The notes under the pieces were generated by a model. That model was not told the DNA's origin and did not search any database. It worked only from the letters and a program-made list of their open reading frames with translations. This document shows positions 33,154 to 42,584 of a stretch of DNA of 64,000 nucleotides, in pieces. A program made the translations under genes and the position numbers. Source of the DNA: Abiotrophia sp938010525. GTDB taxonomy: Bacteria; Bacillota; Bacilli; Lactobacillales; Aerococcaceae. Each line of letters starts with the position of its first letter. The stretch's first letter is position 1. The stretch lies in assembly GCF_938010525.1 (NCBI RefSeq), contig NZ_CALLVK010000012.1, positions 1-64,000 on the forward strand, read 5' to 3'.

Positions 33154-34979
33154 ATGAAAGGATGGAAACAATTTCGGTATAGGGGGATTTTTTTAGTATT
33201 TATTGGTTTTCTGGGATTAGCTCTAGCCTTATTTATTGAGCGGCAAGGGATAGGCTATCAAATACCAGAACAAGCCTATACCTATCTTACAGGAGCAGTA
33301 GTGACTGCTGATCAGGCTCAGTCACAAGTGCCAGTCAATACCCTTGTGGTAACGGACAGTCGTGACCCATCGAGTATGCTGGCTAAAGAACAGTTTCAAC
33401 AAATTTTTAAGGATATGAAAGTTGGCTATAATTTAATTGATATAGCCAAGGAATCTTTTCCTGATGTCAAGAGTTACGAGAAGGTTGTAATGCTTGTTTC
33501 GCAACTTGATGATTTAGACCAAGAATTAATTGCCCTACGTGATTGGGTTGAGTCGGGGGGCTATGTTCAATTTGCCCTAACACTTCAAAAATCCAGTCAT
33601 CTGTCTCTAATCGAGCAAGCTTTGGGGATTAAACAATCACAAGCTGAGCATGGTCTTGTAGACAAGCTCTATATCGAACCGGACTTCATGATTGGTGGGG
33701 GACGTGAGTATATTATCGAAGAACCATTTGATTCTGCACTCAAAGTTGACTTATCTGAAAAGGCCAAGGTTCACGTTAGTCGTAAGGAAGGTCCTGGTGT
33801 CTTGCCTTTAATTTGGGAACATGCCTATGGCAAGGGCAAGTTTGTCATCGATAATTTTGGTATCTATAACAAGGTAACTCGAGGACTCTATGCAGCTTCC
33901 TATAACCTTATGGGTAAGGTGGCCAGTTATCCTGTTATTAATGGTTCGGTCTTCTACTTAGATGATTTCCCTGCGCCAGTTCCAAGTGGTGATGGCAAGT
34001 ATGTTAAACGGGACTATAACCTAAATGTTGCTGATTTCTATACCAATATTTGGTGGGTAGATATGCTGTCGATAAGTATGGGATTAAATATACCGGAGCA
34101 ACCATTGAGAACTATGAAGATGACACATCAGGGAATGTTCACGGCCAAGATGATATTTCTCGTTTCGTTTATTTTGGTAATATGCTCCTAAGATCAGGTG
34201 GAGAAATTGGCTACCATGGTTATAATCACCAGCCTTTATCTCCTAAGTCTCTGGACTATAAAGGTGTATATTCTTATAATACCTGGGAAGAATCGGCTAT
34301 GGTATCAGCAATGAAAGAGTTAGTACGTTTTAACGAAGAGCTTTTTCCTAATGTAGAGAAGTCAGTCTATGTACCACCTTCCAATGTTCTATCGGCGGAA
34401 GGGCGCAAGGTATTGGTGGAGGAAATTCCAGAAATTAAAACGATAGCTAGTAACTATTTCCCTGGTGATTTCGCCTATGACCAAGAATTTGAGTGGGCGT
34501 CAGATGGCATGGTAGAGCAGCCACGGATTATTTCGGGTGGGATGCTAGACGATTTTATGCAGTTGGCTGCATTCTCTGAACTGAACATGCATTTTGTCAA
34601 CAGTCACTTTATCCATCCGGATGATACCTTAGATGTGGACCGTGGGGCTGAGTTGGGTTGGGCTGTGCTTAAAAGTAACCTAGAGCACTACATTAGTTGG
34701 CTCAAGGCGGCTGCACCTGATTTAAGAGATTTGACAGGCTCCCAGCTATCAGGTGCTATACAACGGTATTCGGCCTTAGTTCCTAAGCAAAAAAACACAG
34801 CCACAGGAATAGAATGGACATTTGACCATTTCTATGATGAGGTTTACCTCTTTGTACGTATCAATGAAGGCCAAGTGGGAAGTCATGTAAATGGTGGTAC
34901 TTTGACGCACTTAACAGGGAACCTCTATCTGCTGAAAGCAAGGCAGGCCAAAGTAACCATGGACTGGAGTGAGGAATAA
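33154..34979 (+). pseudogene. pelA: PelA-type polysaccharide deacetylase, frameshifted
   Basis: Two overlapping reading frames, 33154-34191 and 34050-34979 (frame shifted by -1), together encode one protein of about 608 residues. The first has an N-terminal membrane anchor (about residues 10-28), then a domain ending in the deacetylase metal motif FYLDDFPAPVPSG (Asp270, Asp271). The second carries GYHGYNH (metal histidines) and the remaining catalytic region. The break lies at about 34060-34074, where WWVDML changes frame to DKYGIKYTG; a single missing base explains it. No slippery heptamer is evident, so recoding is unlikely. Either the gene is inactivated or the assembly has an error. There is no N-terminal hydrolase domain. 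Confidence 0.8.
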
Positions 34980-34981
34980 GG

Positions 34982-36388
34982 ATGAGAATTTGTTTGATTT
35001 TAGAAGGAAGCTATCCTTATGTCCATGGTGGGGTCTCAACTTGGATGCATCAATACATCCAAAATATGCCTCAACACGAATTTGTCCTCTGGGTCATCGG
35101 GGCTAAGGCTAAGGAAAAAGGCCAATTCGTCTACCAAATGTTAGATAATGTGGTTGAAGTGCATGAAGTTTTCTTAGATGATGCCTTACAATTAGTGCCA
35201 AGTAAGCGACTCTTTGATTACCGTTTCAGCAAAGAAGAGTTAGACGCTCTCAGAAAACTTATGGAAACTGGGCGTCCAGACTGGGAGGTTTTATGCCGAC
35301 TCTATCAAGATAAGCATCTGAATCCAGTTGATTTCTTGCAAAGTGAGAGTTTTCTGGAGATGATGGTGGATATGTGTCAGGAGCAGTATGCCTATAATGC
35401 CTTTGCAGAAGTATTCCACACCATTCGGTCTATGCTCTTACCAGTTTTCTATCTCTTAGGTCAAGAAGTACCACAGGCAGATGTCTATCATGCTATTTCG
35501 ACAGGTTATAGTGGTATTCTAGCGCTATTAGGGCAATATCGTTATGATCGACCTATTCTATTAACAGAGCATGGCATCTATACCCGTGAGCGAGAAGAGG
35601 AGATTATTCGCTCTAACTGGGTCTTGCCAAGTATGAAGGACCATTGGATTAAGTTTTTCTATATGCTGTCGGACATTATTTATAGCCGGGCTCAAATTAT
35701 ATCTAGCCTTTTCACCAAGGCTCGTCTAACCCAAATTGAGATAGGTTGCAATCCAGACCGTTGTCGGGTGGTAGAAAATGGGATTGATTTCCAACGCTTT
35801 TCTTCTGTACCGGCCAAAATTCCAGATGGACGAGTAGATATCGGAGCAGTCGTGCGTTTGGCTCCTATCAAGGATATTAAGACCATGCTCTATGCCTTCT
35901 ACGAATTAAGTAACCGTCTTGATAATGTTCGTCTCCATATTATGGGGGGCGTGGACGATGAAGAATATGCTCAAGAATGCTATGACCTAGTTAAGCAAAT
36001 GCAGTTGGATAATGTTATCTTCACTGGCCGGGTAGATATTGTAACTTATATGGAAAATCTCGATTTTACGATTCTGACAAGTATCTCGGAGGCCCAGCCT
36101 TTATCTGTCTTGGAGTCATTAGCCTCAGGCCGTCCTTGTGTCACGACCGATGTGGGATGTTGCCGGGAATTATTGGAGGGTGGCCCAGGCGATGATTTGG
36201 GCTTAGCTGGTTATTGTGTTCCTCCTACTTACCAAAAAGGATTAGCCGATGCGATGGAACTCATGTGCCGGTCCCAAGAAGGACAATTAAAGATGGGGGC
36301 CATCGGTCGAGCACGTGTCGAGCGTTATTATCAATATGATCGGATGCTCAAGGGGTATCTAGCTATGTACGAGGAGGTGGAGGTCTAA
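34982..36388 (+). CDS. pelF: PelF glycosyltransferase (GT4)
   Basis: This 468-residue cytoplasmic retaining glycosyltransferase polymerises the Pel backbone from UDP-sugars. The PelF N-terminus RICLILEGSYPYVHGGVSTWMHQYI is nearly canonical. The C-terminal Rossmann domain carries VVENGID, VVRLAPIKDIKTM and the EX7E motif in SEAQPLSVLE. It is immediately downstream of pelA, and its stop overlaps the pelG start by one base. Confidence 0.93.
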   Translation: MRICLILEGSYPYVHGGVSTWMHQYIQNMPQHEFVLWVIGAKAKEKGQFVYQMLDNVVEVHEVFLDDALQLVPSKRLFDYRFSKEELDALRKLMETGRPDWEVLCRLYQDKHLNPVDFLQSESFLEMMVDMCQEQYAYNAFAEVFHTIRSMLLPVFYLLGQEVPQADVYHAISTGYSGILALLGQYRYDRPILLTEHGIYTREREEEIIRSNWVLPSMKDHWIKFFYMLSDIIYSRAQIISSLFTKARLTQIEIGCNPDRCRVVENGIDFQRFSSVPAKIPDGRVDIGAVVRLAPIKDIKTMLYAFYELSNRLDNVRLHIMGGVDDEEYAQECYDLVKQMQLDNVIFTGRVDIVTYMENLDFTILTSISEAQPLSVLESLASGRPCVTTDVGCCRELLEGGPGDDLGLAGYCVPPTYQKGLADAMELMCRSQEGQLKMGAIGRARVERYYQYDRMLKGYLAMYEEVEV

Positions 36389-37860
36389 TGGCAGGGATTG
36401 GATTTGAATTAAGGAAAGTCTTTAACCAAAAGGGTCTCTTCTCTCGGGCAAAGGCATATGGCTATACTGGCGTAATCTATGCCGGTCCTATGATACTAGG
36501 TGGGACTTTAATCTTTGGGATTTCCTACCTAGCAAATCGTGTGGGGCTTAATCGTGCGGATAGTAATTATTTGACTAGTATGATTACCTATGCTATTTTG
36601 TCGTCTTTGACAGTGAATTCTTTTTTCTCTTACGCGGTGACTCGCTTCGCTTCTGATATGTTATATGAGGAAAAGGAAGCCTATCTTTTACCTTCTTTTT
36701 TGGGATCTTCTGCAACGATGATTGGCTTAGGCGTCTTATTATATGGGCCATTCTTAATCCTGTCAGGTGTGACAGTCGTGCAATTAGTTCTTAATCTCAC
36801 CTTGTTCATGGAGTTGATTTTTGTCTGGAATGGGGTTCAATATTTGACTGCCTTGAAGGACTACAAGGCAATTTTACTAGCCTTTTTAACGGCTAGTCTT
36901 GTAACCTTTTTAGTAGGATGGTGCCTCCTATCATTTAAGTTGCCAGTTTTGACCTCTCTATTATTTAGCGTCTGTGTAGGTTATGGCCTTATGTTTTTGG
37001 GGATTGTTTATCTCTTGGCACGATATTTTCCTTTAGATCTAGGAATGCTAGATGAGTCTTTTTTCTTTTTGAAATGGATTGATAAGTTCTTTGATTTGGC
37101 CTTAATTGGCTTCTGCCTGCATATCGGAATTTTTGGGCATATTCTTGTGGTCTGGTTAGGGCCATGGGGAAGTCCAGTAAGGGGGCTATTCTTTGCTTCT
37201 CAAGTCTATGATGTGCCGGTTCTGTTAGCCTTTTTGACCATACTGGTGACAACGATTAATTTTGCCTTGGCGACTGAGGTACATTTCTATCCTAAGTATA
37301 AGCGTTACTATGGCTTATTTAACGAGAAGGGGACCTTGGCCGACATTAAAGAAGCAGAAGAAGAGATGTTGACAGTCATGATGCGTGAACTGATAGCACT
37401 GGCTTGGAAGCAGCTTTTTGTTACCATTCTAGCTATATCAGCAGGAAATGCACTCCTAGATGTCTTACCCTTGGGAATTAATGACCTCATGCGAGGTTAT
37501 TTCCGTATTTTATGCGTAGGCTACGGAATTTATGCCATTGCCAACGTTATCTTGTCTATTTTGTTATACTTTACGGATTATAAGGGTGCTTTGATTGCTG
37601 CAGCTAGCTTCGCAATTGCATCGCCACTTTTAACGTTTGTATCGCAGTACTTTAATCGTGCCTTTCTAGGATTTGGTTTTTTGGTGGCTGCTGCAATTTT
37701 CTTCCTAATTGCCTTATGGCGCCTAGATCGCTTCACCAAGAAATTAATGTACTATACACTGAGTGCACAACCTATGACACTTGTGGTGCACCATGGTTTC
37801 TTCAGTCGGCTTTACGACTATCTGAAAGGGGTGGGGTCTCGTGCCTCTAAAAATACCTAA
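36388..37860 (+). CDS. pelG: PelG polysaccharide transporter
   Basis: This 490-residue membrane protein has about twelve hydrophobic helices, in the MOP/Wzx-like flippase superfamily. The PelG start AGIGFELRKVF and AYGYTGVIYAGPMILGG are characteristic. It carries the nascent polymer across the cytoplasmic membrane with PelD, PelE and PelF. It overlaps the cotH-like gene by 20 bases. Confidence 0.93.
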   Translation: MAGIGFELRKVFNQKGLFSRAKAYGYTGVIYAGPMILGGTLIFGISYLANRVGLNRADSNYLTSMITYAILSSLTVNSFFSYAVTRFASDMLYEEKEAYLLPSFLGSSATMIGLGVLLYGPFLILSGVTVVQLVLNLTLFMELIFVWNGVQYLTALKDYKAILLAFLTASLVTFLVGWCLLSFKLPVLTSLLFSVCVGYGLMFLGIVYLLARYFPLDLGMLDESFFFLKWIDKFFDLALIGFCLHIGIFGHILVVWLGPWGSPVRGLFFASQVYDVPVLLAFLTILVTTINFALATEVHFYPKYKRYYGLFNEKGTLADIKEAEEEMLTVMMRELIALAWKQLFVTILAISAGNALLDVLPLGINDLMRGYFRILCVGYGIYAIANVILSILLYFTDYKGALIAAASFAIASPLLTFVSQYFNRAFLGFGFLVAAAIFFLIALWRLDRFTKKLMYYTLSAQPMTLVVHHGFFSRLYDYLKGVGSRASKNT

Positions 37861-39598
37861 AGGAAGGTTACTGATTTTATGCCTTGTAACCTCATGCTTT
37901 ATAGCAGCATGCGGGCAAGAGGAGGCCAGTAACCAGTCGCTATCTAATCAAGAAAAGACGGTTGAATTTGCCGAAAACAATTATCACTTGCGTGATAAAG
38001 AGTTGCTTTACCAAGAAGATCCTCAATCAGTCAAAACGCTCTACCTAACGATTAAATCGGGAGATGCAGCGGAGAATACCAACCATACTTGGGAAGAAAT
38101 TAATACCTACTCCGTTTATGATTATGAGAAATGGGGTCTTCCTCGTTACCAAGTGGCTGCCCTCTTGCAAGCAGGTGACGATACAGGTCCCTTAGCTGGG
38201 GAATTAGGCTACAGTGAGACAGTGCCTAATGCCACTGTTCAGGTCCGGGGCCAGACTTCTAGTCGTAATCAACAGAAAAACTATAAGATTAAGCTCAAAA
38301 GGAATAAGGGGAGCTGGCAGGGTCAGCGAACAATCAACCTCAACAAGCACCAGACAGATGGGCTACGCTTCCGTAACAAATTAGCCTATGACTTAATTCG
38401 GGGCATTCCTCAATTAATTGGCTTACGTACACAATTTGTTCATCTCTATGTCAAGGATGAAAACGGCTCAGAGCCTGATAAATTCGTGGATTATGGTCTC
38501 TATACTCAAGTCGAACAACTCAATGGTAGTGGCCTTAAGGCTCATGGTCTTGATAGTAATGCTCAACTCTATAAGGTTAATTTCTTTGAATTCCTACTAT
38601 ATGAAGATGCCATTAAGCTAGAAGACGATCCCGATTTTGATCGAGTTGCATTCGAGAAACTCTTAGAAATTAAGGGAGATCGTGACCATCATAAGCTAAT
38701 TGAGATGCTTCAGGCAGTGAATGATTTGGATCGGCCCATTGATCAGACCTTAGATACTTACTTTGACCGAGAAAATTTGACCTACTGGCTGGCTTTTCAA
38801 ATTCTCATTGGCAACACAGATACGCAGAGTCGAAATGTCTATCTCTACAGCCCGCAGAACAGTCAGCGTTGGTATTTTATCCCTTGGGACCACGACTCGG
38901 CCTTCTTCAAGAAAGAATACGAAATTGAGAAATTTGCGGGAAAAACTTCCTGGGAGTCTGGCATCAGCAACTATTGGGGGAATCGTCTCTTCCAACGTGC
39001 GCTCAAGTCGGCTACTTTCCGTCAGGAGCTAGATGATGCCATTCAAGATTTGAAGGGCAAGCTAAGTCCAGAGTATCTAAGCCAAGAAGTGGCTAAGTAC
39101 CAAGAAACCGTCAAACCCTATGTTACCAAAGAGCCGGATAGCACGCACTTGGGGTTGACTCCTAGTCAATATGATGAAGTAGCTGCAGCTATTCCTAAGG
39201 AAATTGAGAGCAATTATCAGGACTATCTAGATAGCCTCAAGAAGCCTATGCCATTCTTTATCGGGATACCTGAGAAGGACGAGAATGGCAAACTCAAGGT
39301 TCGATGGGACGCGGCTTATGATTTGAATGGGCAAAAGATTACCTATAAGGTGGAGGTTGCTAAGGATTTCGAGTTTAAAGAAATCATCCACATGGAGGAA
39401 GGTATTACTTTGCCTGAAACGGTCCTAGATATGCCGGAAAAAGGGCACTATTTTGCCCGTGTGACGGCTACTAATGAAGCTGGCGAGACACGCCATGCCT
39501 TCGACTACTATGTCACGGAAGTCGGTAAACATTTCGGCGTTAAGAGCTTCTTCATTCAGTCAAATGGGAAGATTAGTGAGGATGTTTATGAAGAATAA
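37841..39598 (+). CDS. CotH-type kinase-fold lipoprotein
   Basis: This 585-residue protein starts at a GTG inside the end of pelG. The signal peptide ends in a lipobox (FIAACG, Cys about residue 24), so it is anchored outside the membrane. The CotH domain (about residues 120-460) has QVRGQTSSRNQQKNYKIKLKR, TDTQSRNVYLY and the metal-binding IPWDHDSAFF. CotH proteins are atypical kinases that phosphorylate extracellular or spore-coat proteins. From about residue 480 there is an Ig/FN3-like domain (KVRWDAAYDLNGQKITYKVEVA). This organism class is non-sporulating, so a role in modifying the polysaccharide or surface proteins is inferred. Confidence 0.85.
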   Translation: MPLKIPKGRLLILCLVTSCFIAACGQEEASNQSLSNQEKTVEFAENNYHLRDKELLYQEDPQSVKTLYLTIKSGDAAENTNHTWEEINTYSVYDYEKWGLPRYQVAALLQAGDDTGPLAGELGYSETVPNATVQVRGQTSSRNQQKNYKIKLKRNKGSWQGQRTINLNKHQTDGLRFRNKLAYDLIRGIPQLIGLRTQFVHLYVKDENGSEPDKFVDYGLYTQVEQLNGSGLKAHGLDSNAQLYKVNFFEFLLYEDAIKLEDDPDFDRVAFEKLLEIKGDRDHHKLIEMLQAVNDLDRPIDQTLDTYFDRENLTYWLAFQILIGNTDTQSRNVYLYSPQNSQRWYFIPWDHDSAFFKKEYEIEKFAGKTSWESGISNYWGNRLFQRALKSATFRQELDDAIQDLKGKLSPEYLSQEVAKYQETVKPYVTKEPDSTHLGLTPSQYDEVAAAIPKEIESNYQDYLDSLKKPMPFFIGIPEKDENGKLKVRWDAAYDLNGQKITYKVEVAKDFEFKEIIHMEEGITLPETVLDMPEKGHYFARVTATNEAGETRHAFDYYVTEVGKHFGVKSFFIQSNGKISEDVYEE

Positions 39599-40385
39599 GC
39601 TATTAAACACCTTGTGGGGCAAGTCGCAAAGCTTAACTTGGAAAGAAGACAGTCAAGCGCCAGGAGAACCTTATCGGCATGAGAATAAGTATCTGATTTC
39701 CTATCACGATCAAGACAACTTGCGGCGTCGCCTGTCAACTGTTTTGGCCCTAGACAAGCATGTCAAGGGTGGCGGCTATACCATTCGGAGTCTCTATTTT
39801 GATGATTACTGGCAATCTGCCTATGAAGAAAAAGACGCAGGGGTTCTGATGCGGAAGAAGTACCGGATTCGTATTTACAACTTTCAGGACCACTATATTC
39901 GGCTTGAACGCAAGAAGAAATTCGGCGCTTATATCTACAAGGAGAGTGCGCCTCTGACGCGGGCTCAGGTAGAGGATATCTTGCTGGGTAACTATGATTT
40001 TCTTAAGCACAGCCCGCATTCTCTGGCGCGTGAGTTCTATATCGAATGTGTGACCAATATGATGCGCCCGCGCGTCATTGTGGACTACGAACGAGAGCCT
40101 TGGATTCTAGATGCTGGGACGGTGCGGGTAACCTTTGACACAGATGTTCGAGCAGCGGTCGGTTCCTTCGATATTTTTGATGCTAAGTTGCCTTGTTTGC
40201 CAGTCTTACCACCTGACAAGTTGATTTTAGAAGTCAAATATACGGAACTTATGCCACAAATCGTGCGTCAGTTGGTGCCGACTGGAGCCTTGGAATATAC
40301 GGCAGTCTCTAAATATGTGCTCTGCTATGAAAAGACAGCCTATAAACATGGCTTCAATTATTGGTTCGACCATGAGCATTTCTAA
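39588..40385 (+). CDS. VTC-domain protein (polyphosphate polymerase fold)
   Basis: This protein has 265 residues from ATG 39588 (GTGAGG site 6 bases upstream; ATG 39582 is too close). It is a single VTC tunnel domain. The catalytic positions known from yeast Vtc4 appear intact: RHENKYLI, RIRIYN, RLERKKK, RVIVDYE, VRVTFDTD and LEVKYTE. It may therefore synthesise polyphosphate or another phosphate product from NTPs. It is encoded between the CotH-type lipoprotein and a DUF4956 membrane protein and overlaps the former by 11 bases. Confidence 0.87.
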   Translation: MKNKLLNTLWGKSQSLTWKEDSQAPGEPYRHENKYLISYHDQDNLRRRLSTVLALDKHVKGGGYTIRSLYFDDYWQSAYEEKDAGVLMRKKYRIRIYNFQDHYIRLERKKKFGAYIYKESAPLTRAQVEDILLGNYDFLKHSPHSLAREFYIECVTNMMRPRVIVDYEREPWILDAGTVRVTFDTDVRAAVGSFDIFDAKLPCLPVLPPDKLILEVKYTELMPQIVRQLVPTGALEYTAVSKYVLCYEKTAYKHGFNYWFDHEHF

Positions 40386-40411
40386 TGTGGTCGATGAAGG
40401 AGGAGTTTTGA

Positions 40412-41095
40412 ATGAATACTAGCGTTCAAGACGTTATTAAACGTTCATTTATAGAAACTCAGCGCTTTGCTGCTGAAAATTTGCCCAAGCTGATTGGCTC
40501 GCTCTTGCTAGCCTTTGTTATGGGCTGCATTATCTATTTTGTCTATCGTCGTTTTTATACTGGCGTGGTCTTCTCGCGTAGCTTCGCGGTGACACTGGTT
40601 GGGATGACGGTGCTGACTTGTATGGTGACTTTGGCCATTTCGACCAACGTGGTCATTTCCTTAGGGATGGTCGGGGCCCTGTCCATCGTGCGTTATCGGA
40701 CGGCGGTTAAGGACCCCATGGACTTGCTCTATCTCTTTTGGGCTATTACCTCGGGCATTACGCTAGGGGCTGGTATGTTTGTGCTGTCGGTCTGTGCAGC
40801 CTTGATTGTGATTTTGATGATTGTGGTCTTCTATTTCCGTCAGGAGACGGGTAAGGTCTACATTGCGGTTATTCACTATAAAGGTCTGGAAACTGGGGAT
40901 GCCATTGTGCAAGCCTTTGGCAAGATGAAGTTCTTCATCAAGTCTCGCACCATGCGCAAAGATGGCAGTATCGAAGCTGCTATCGAGGTCTTCTGTAAGT
41001 CACAAAACGACTTCCTCTTTATGGAGAAAATCCAAGCCCTTGAGTCAGTGGATGATGTAACCTTAATTCAATACAATGGCGAGTATCATGGCTAA
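40412..41095 (+). CDS. DUF4956 family membrane protein
   Basis: This 227-residue protein has about four membrane helices (near residues 25-47, 55-80, 83-100 and 108-140), followed by a soluble alpha/beta domain. The conserved stretch GMVGALSIVRYRTAVKDPMD is typical of DUF4956. Such proteins are often encoded beside VTC-domain and CotH genes, so it may be the channel or anchor for the VTC product; this is inferred from context. AGGAGG precedes the ATG. Confidence 0.85.
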   Translation: MNTSVQDVIKRSFIETQRFAAENLPKLIGSLLLAFVMGCIIYFVYRRFYTGVVFSRSFAVTLVGMTVLTCMVTLAISTNVVISLGMVGALSIVRYRTAVKDPMDLLYLFWAITSGITLGAGMFVLSVCAALIVILMIVVFYFRQETGKVYIAVIHYKGLETGDAIVQAFGKMKFFIKSRTMRKDGSIEAAIEVFCKSQNDFLFMEKIQALESVDDVTLIQYNGEYHG

Positions 41096-41127
41096 CAGAT
41101 GAATAGTAGTCGTCCAGGAGGGGAAAG

Positions 41128-42504
41128 ATGCGTCAATATTACTTTAGCTGGTTGGTTTTAGCATGTTTACTTACAGTCAGTCTAATCCAGCCCAATCGAG
41201 TGAATGCTCAAGACCAAGTTTTGCGTGAGGCTAGCTTTGACTGGCAGGAACCTGAATCAGGCAATCCGCTTATGGGCTATGCCCTCCAGGCTGAAAAGTC
41301 CCAGGTAGATTCGGATATTCAACTTCTTTACGTTGACGTGACTTGGAAAGAATTGGAACCCCAAGAGGGGAAATATAATTTTGAAGCCATTGAGAAGGCT
41401 AATCAGTTTGACCGTTGGCGCAAAGAAGGCAAGCATCTGGTTTTGCGCTTTGTGCTTGATTTACCTGGCCAAGACCGTCATCAGGATATTCCGGATTGGC
41501 TCTACCAAGAGATCAAGGGGGCTGGTGACTGGTATCACACAGATTATGGCCAAGGCTTTTCGCCAGACTATAGTCAAGAAGCCCTGATTAAAGCCCATGA
41601 CAAGGCGGTGGCTGCTATGGGTCAGCGTTGGGGACAGGATGGCTTTGTCTCCTTCATTGAGCTAGGCAGTGTCGGTCACTGGGGCGAGTGGCATGTCAAC
41701 TATGAAAAGGGCCTCAAAAGGTTGCCGTCTGAAGATATTCTGGAACGTTACGTCGCACCTTGGCGCACGGCCTTTCCTAAGACTCAGATTCTCATGCGAC
41801 GGCCTTTCAAATGGGGTCAGACCTATCAATTAGGACTCTATAATGACATGGTTGGAGAAGAAATCAATACTAGCCAGTGGTTGGAGTGGATTCAAGCCGG
41901 TGGAGTTTACGACCAGACTCAAAACAAGAGCTTGCTTGCCATGCCACAGGCTTGGAAGACGGTTGCCATCGGCGGCGAAATGACCAGCGCCCATTCCATG
42001 GAAGACCTGATGGGGTCACGACTCCAGGAAGTCTTGAAGCATGTCAAAGCCTCACATATGACTTTTATTGGGTCAAAGGCGCCCAAAGCTGATTTAGGTC
42101 AGGCAGCCTATAAGCAAATTCTCAGTCAACTAGGTTATCAAATCTATGTCTCCCAGGCCCAGCTAGAGCAAAAGGGGCAAGAGCTGACTATGATCTTAAC
42201 TTTTGAAAATAAGGGAGCTGCGCCTTTCTACTATGACTGGCCGGTATACCTATACCTTCAAGATGATCAGGGAAAAGAAATCAAAAAGATTGAAGTGCCA
42301 TTGACCTTGTCCAAGCTAGTGCCAGGGCGCCAAGAGAAGGTCAGCCTTGACTTAAATCTCTCGGCCCAAGAAAGCTCTCGGGCAGGGCATTATCAATACA
42401 GCCTAGGCATTGTGGACCCTATGACCGGCAAGGATGCCCTGCGTTTGGCCATGCCAGGCTATGACGCCCAGACAGGTCGGACGATTCTTTTTCCTGCCCA
42501 ATAG
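41128..42504 (+). CDS. Secreted DUF4832/DUF4874-type glycosidase-like protein
   Basis: This 458-residue protein has a signal peptide ending at VNAQD (about residue 28). Residues 35-320 look like a TIM-barrel glycosidase-like domain (YVDVTWKELEPQEGKYNFEAI, IELGSVGHWGEWHV). The C-terminal 130 residues form a beta-sandwich of DUF4832 type (LTFENKGAAPFYYDWPVYLYL). It ends the Pel operon, which lacks the PelA hydrolase domain, so it is a candidate Pel-processing enzyme. The catalytic residues are not proven. Confidence 0.78.
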   Translation: MRQYYFSWLVLACLLTVSLIQPNRVNAQDQVLREASFDWQEPESGNPLMGYALQAEKSQVDSDIQLLYVDVTWKELEPQEGKYNFEAIEKANQFDRWRKEGKHLVLRFVLDLPGQDRHQDIPDWLYQEIKGAGDWYHTDYGQGFSPDYSQEALIKAHDKAVAAMGQRWGQDGFVSFIELGSVGHWGEWHVNYEKGLKRLPSEDILERYVAPWRTAFPKTQILMRRPFKWGQTYQLGLYNDMVGEEINTSQWLEWIQAGGVYDQTQNKSLLAMPQAWKTVAIGGEMTSAHSMEDLMGSRLQEVLKHVKASHMTFIGSKAPKADLGQAAYKQILSQLGYQIYVSQAQLEQKGQELTMILTFENKGAAPFYYDWPVYLYLQDDQGKEIKKIEVPLTLSKLVPGRQEKVSLDLNLSAQESSRAGHYQYSLGIVDPMTGKDALRLAMPGYDAQTGRTILFPAQ

Positions 42505-42519
42505 GATTAAGCAAGTCGC

Positions 42520-42548
42520 TTGGCTGCGATTGATGCCTGAGCTATAAT
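42520..42548 (+). promoter_or_regulatory. Putative nth promoter
   Basis: TTGGCT (42520-42525) and TATAAT (42543-42548), 17-base spacer; separates nth from the Pel operon. Confidence 0.5.
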
Positions 42549-42584
42549 AGAAGGGAATTTGCTAGACTATCAGGAGGAAACGTC

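Noticed and set aside
34040..34080. Programmed -1 frameshifting in pelA
   Set aside because: The overlap reads CTGTCGATAAGTATGGG with no X-XXY-YYZ slippery heptamer and no obvious downstream pseudoknot; a simple single-base loss or sequencing error is the simpler explanation.
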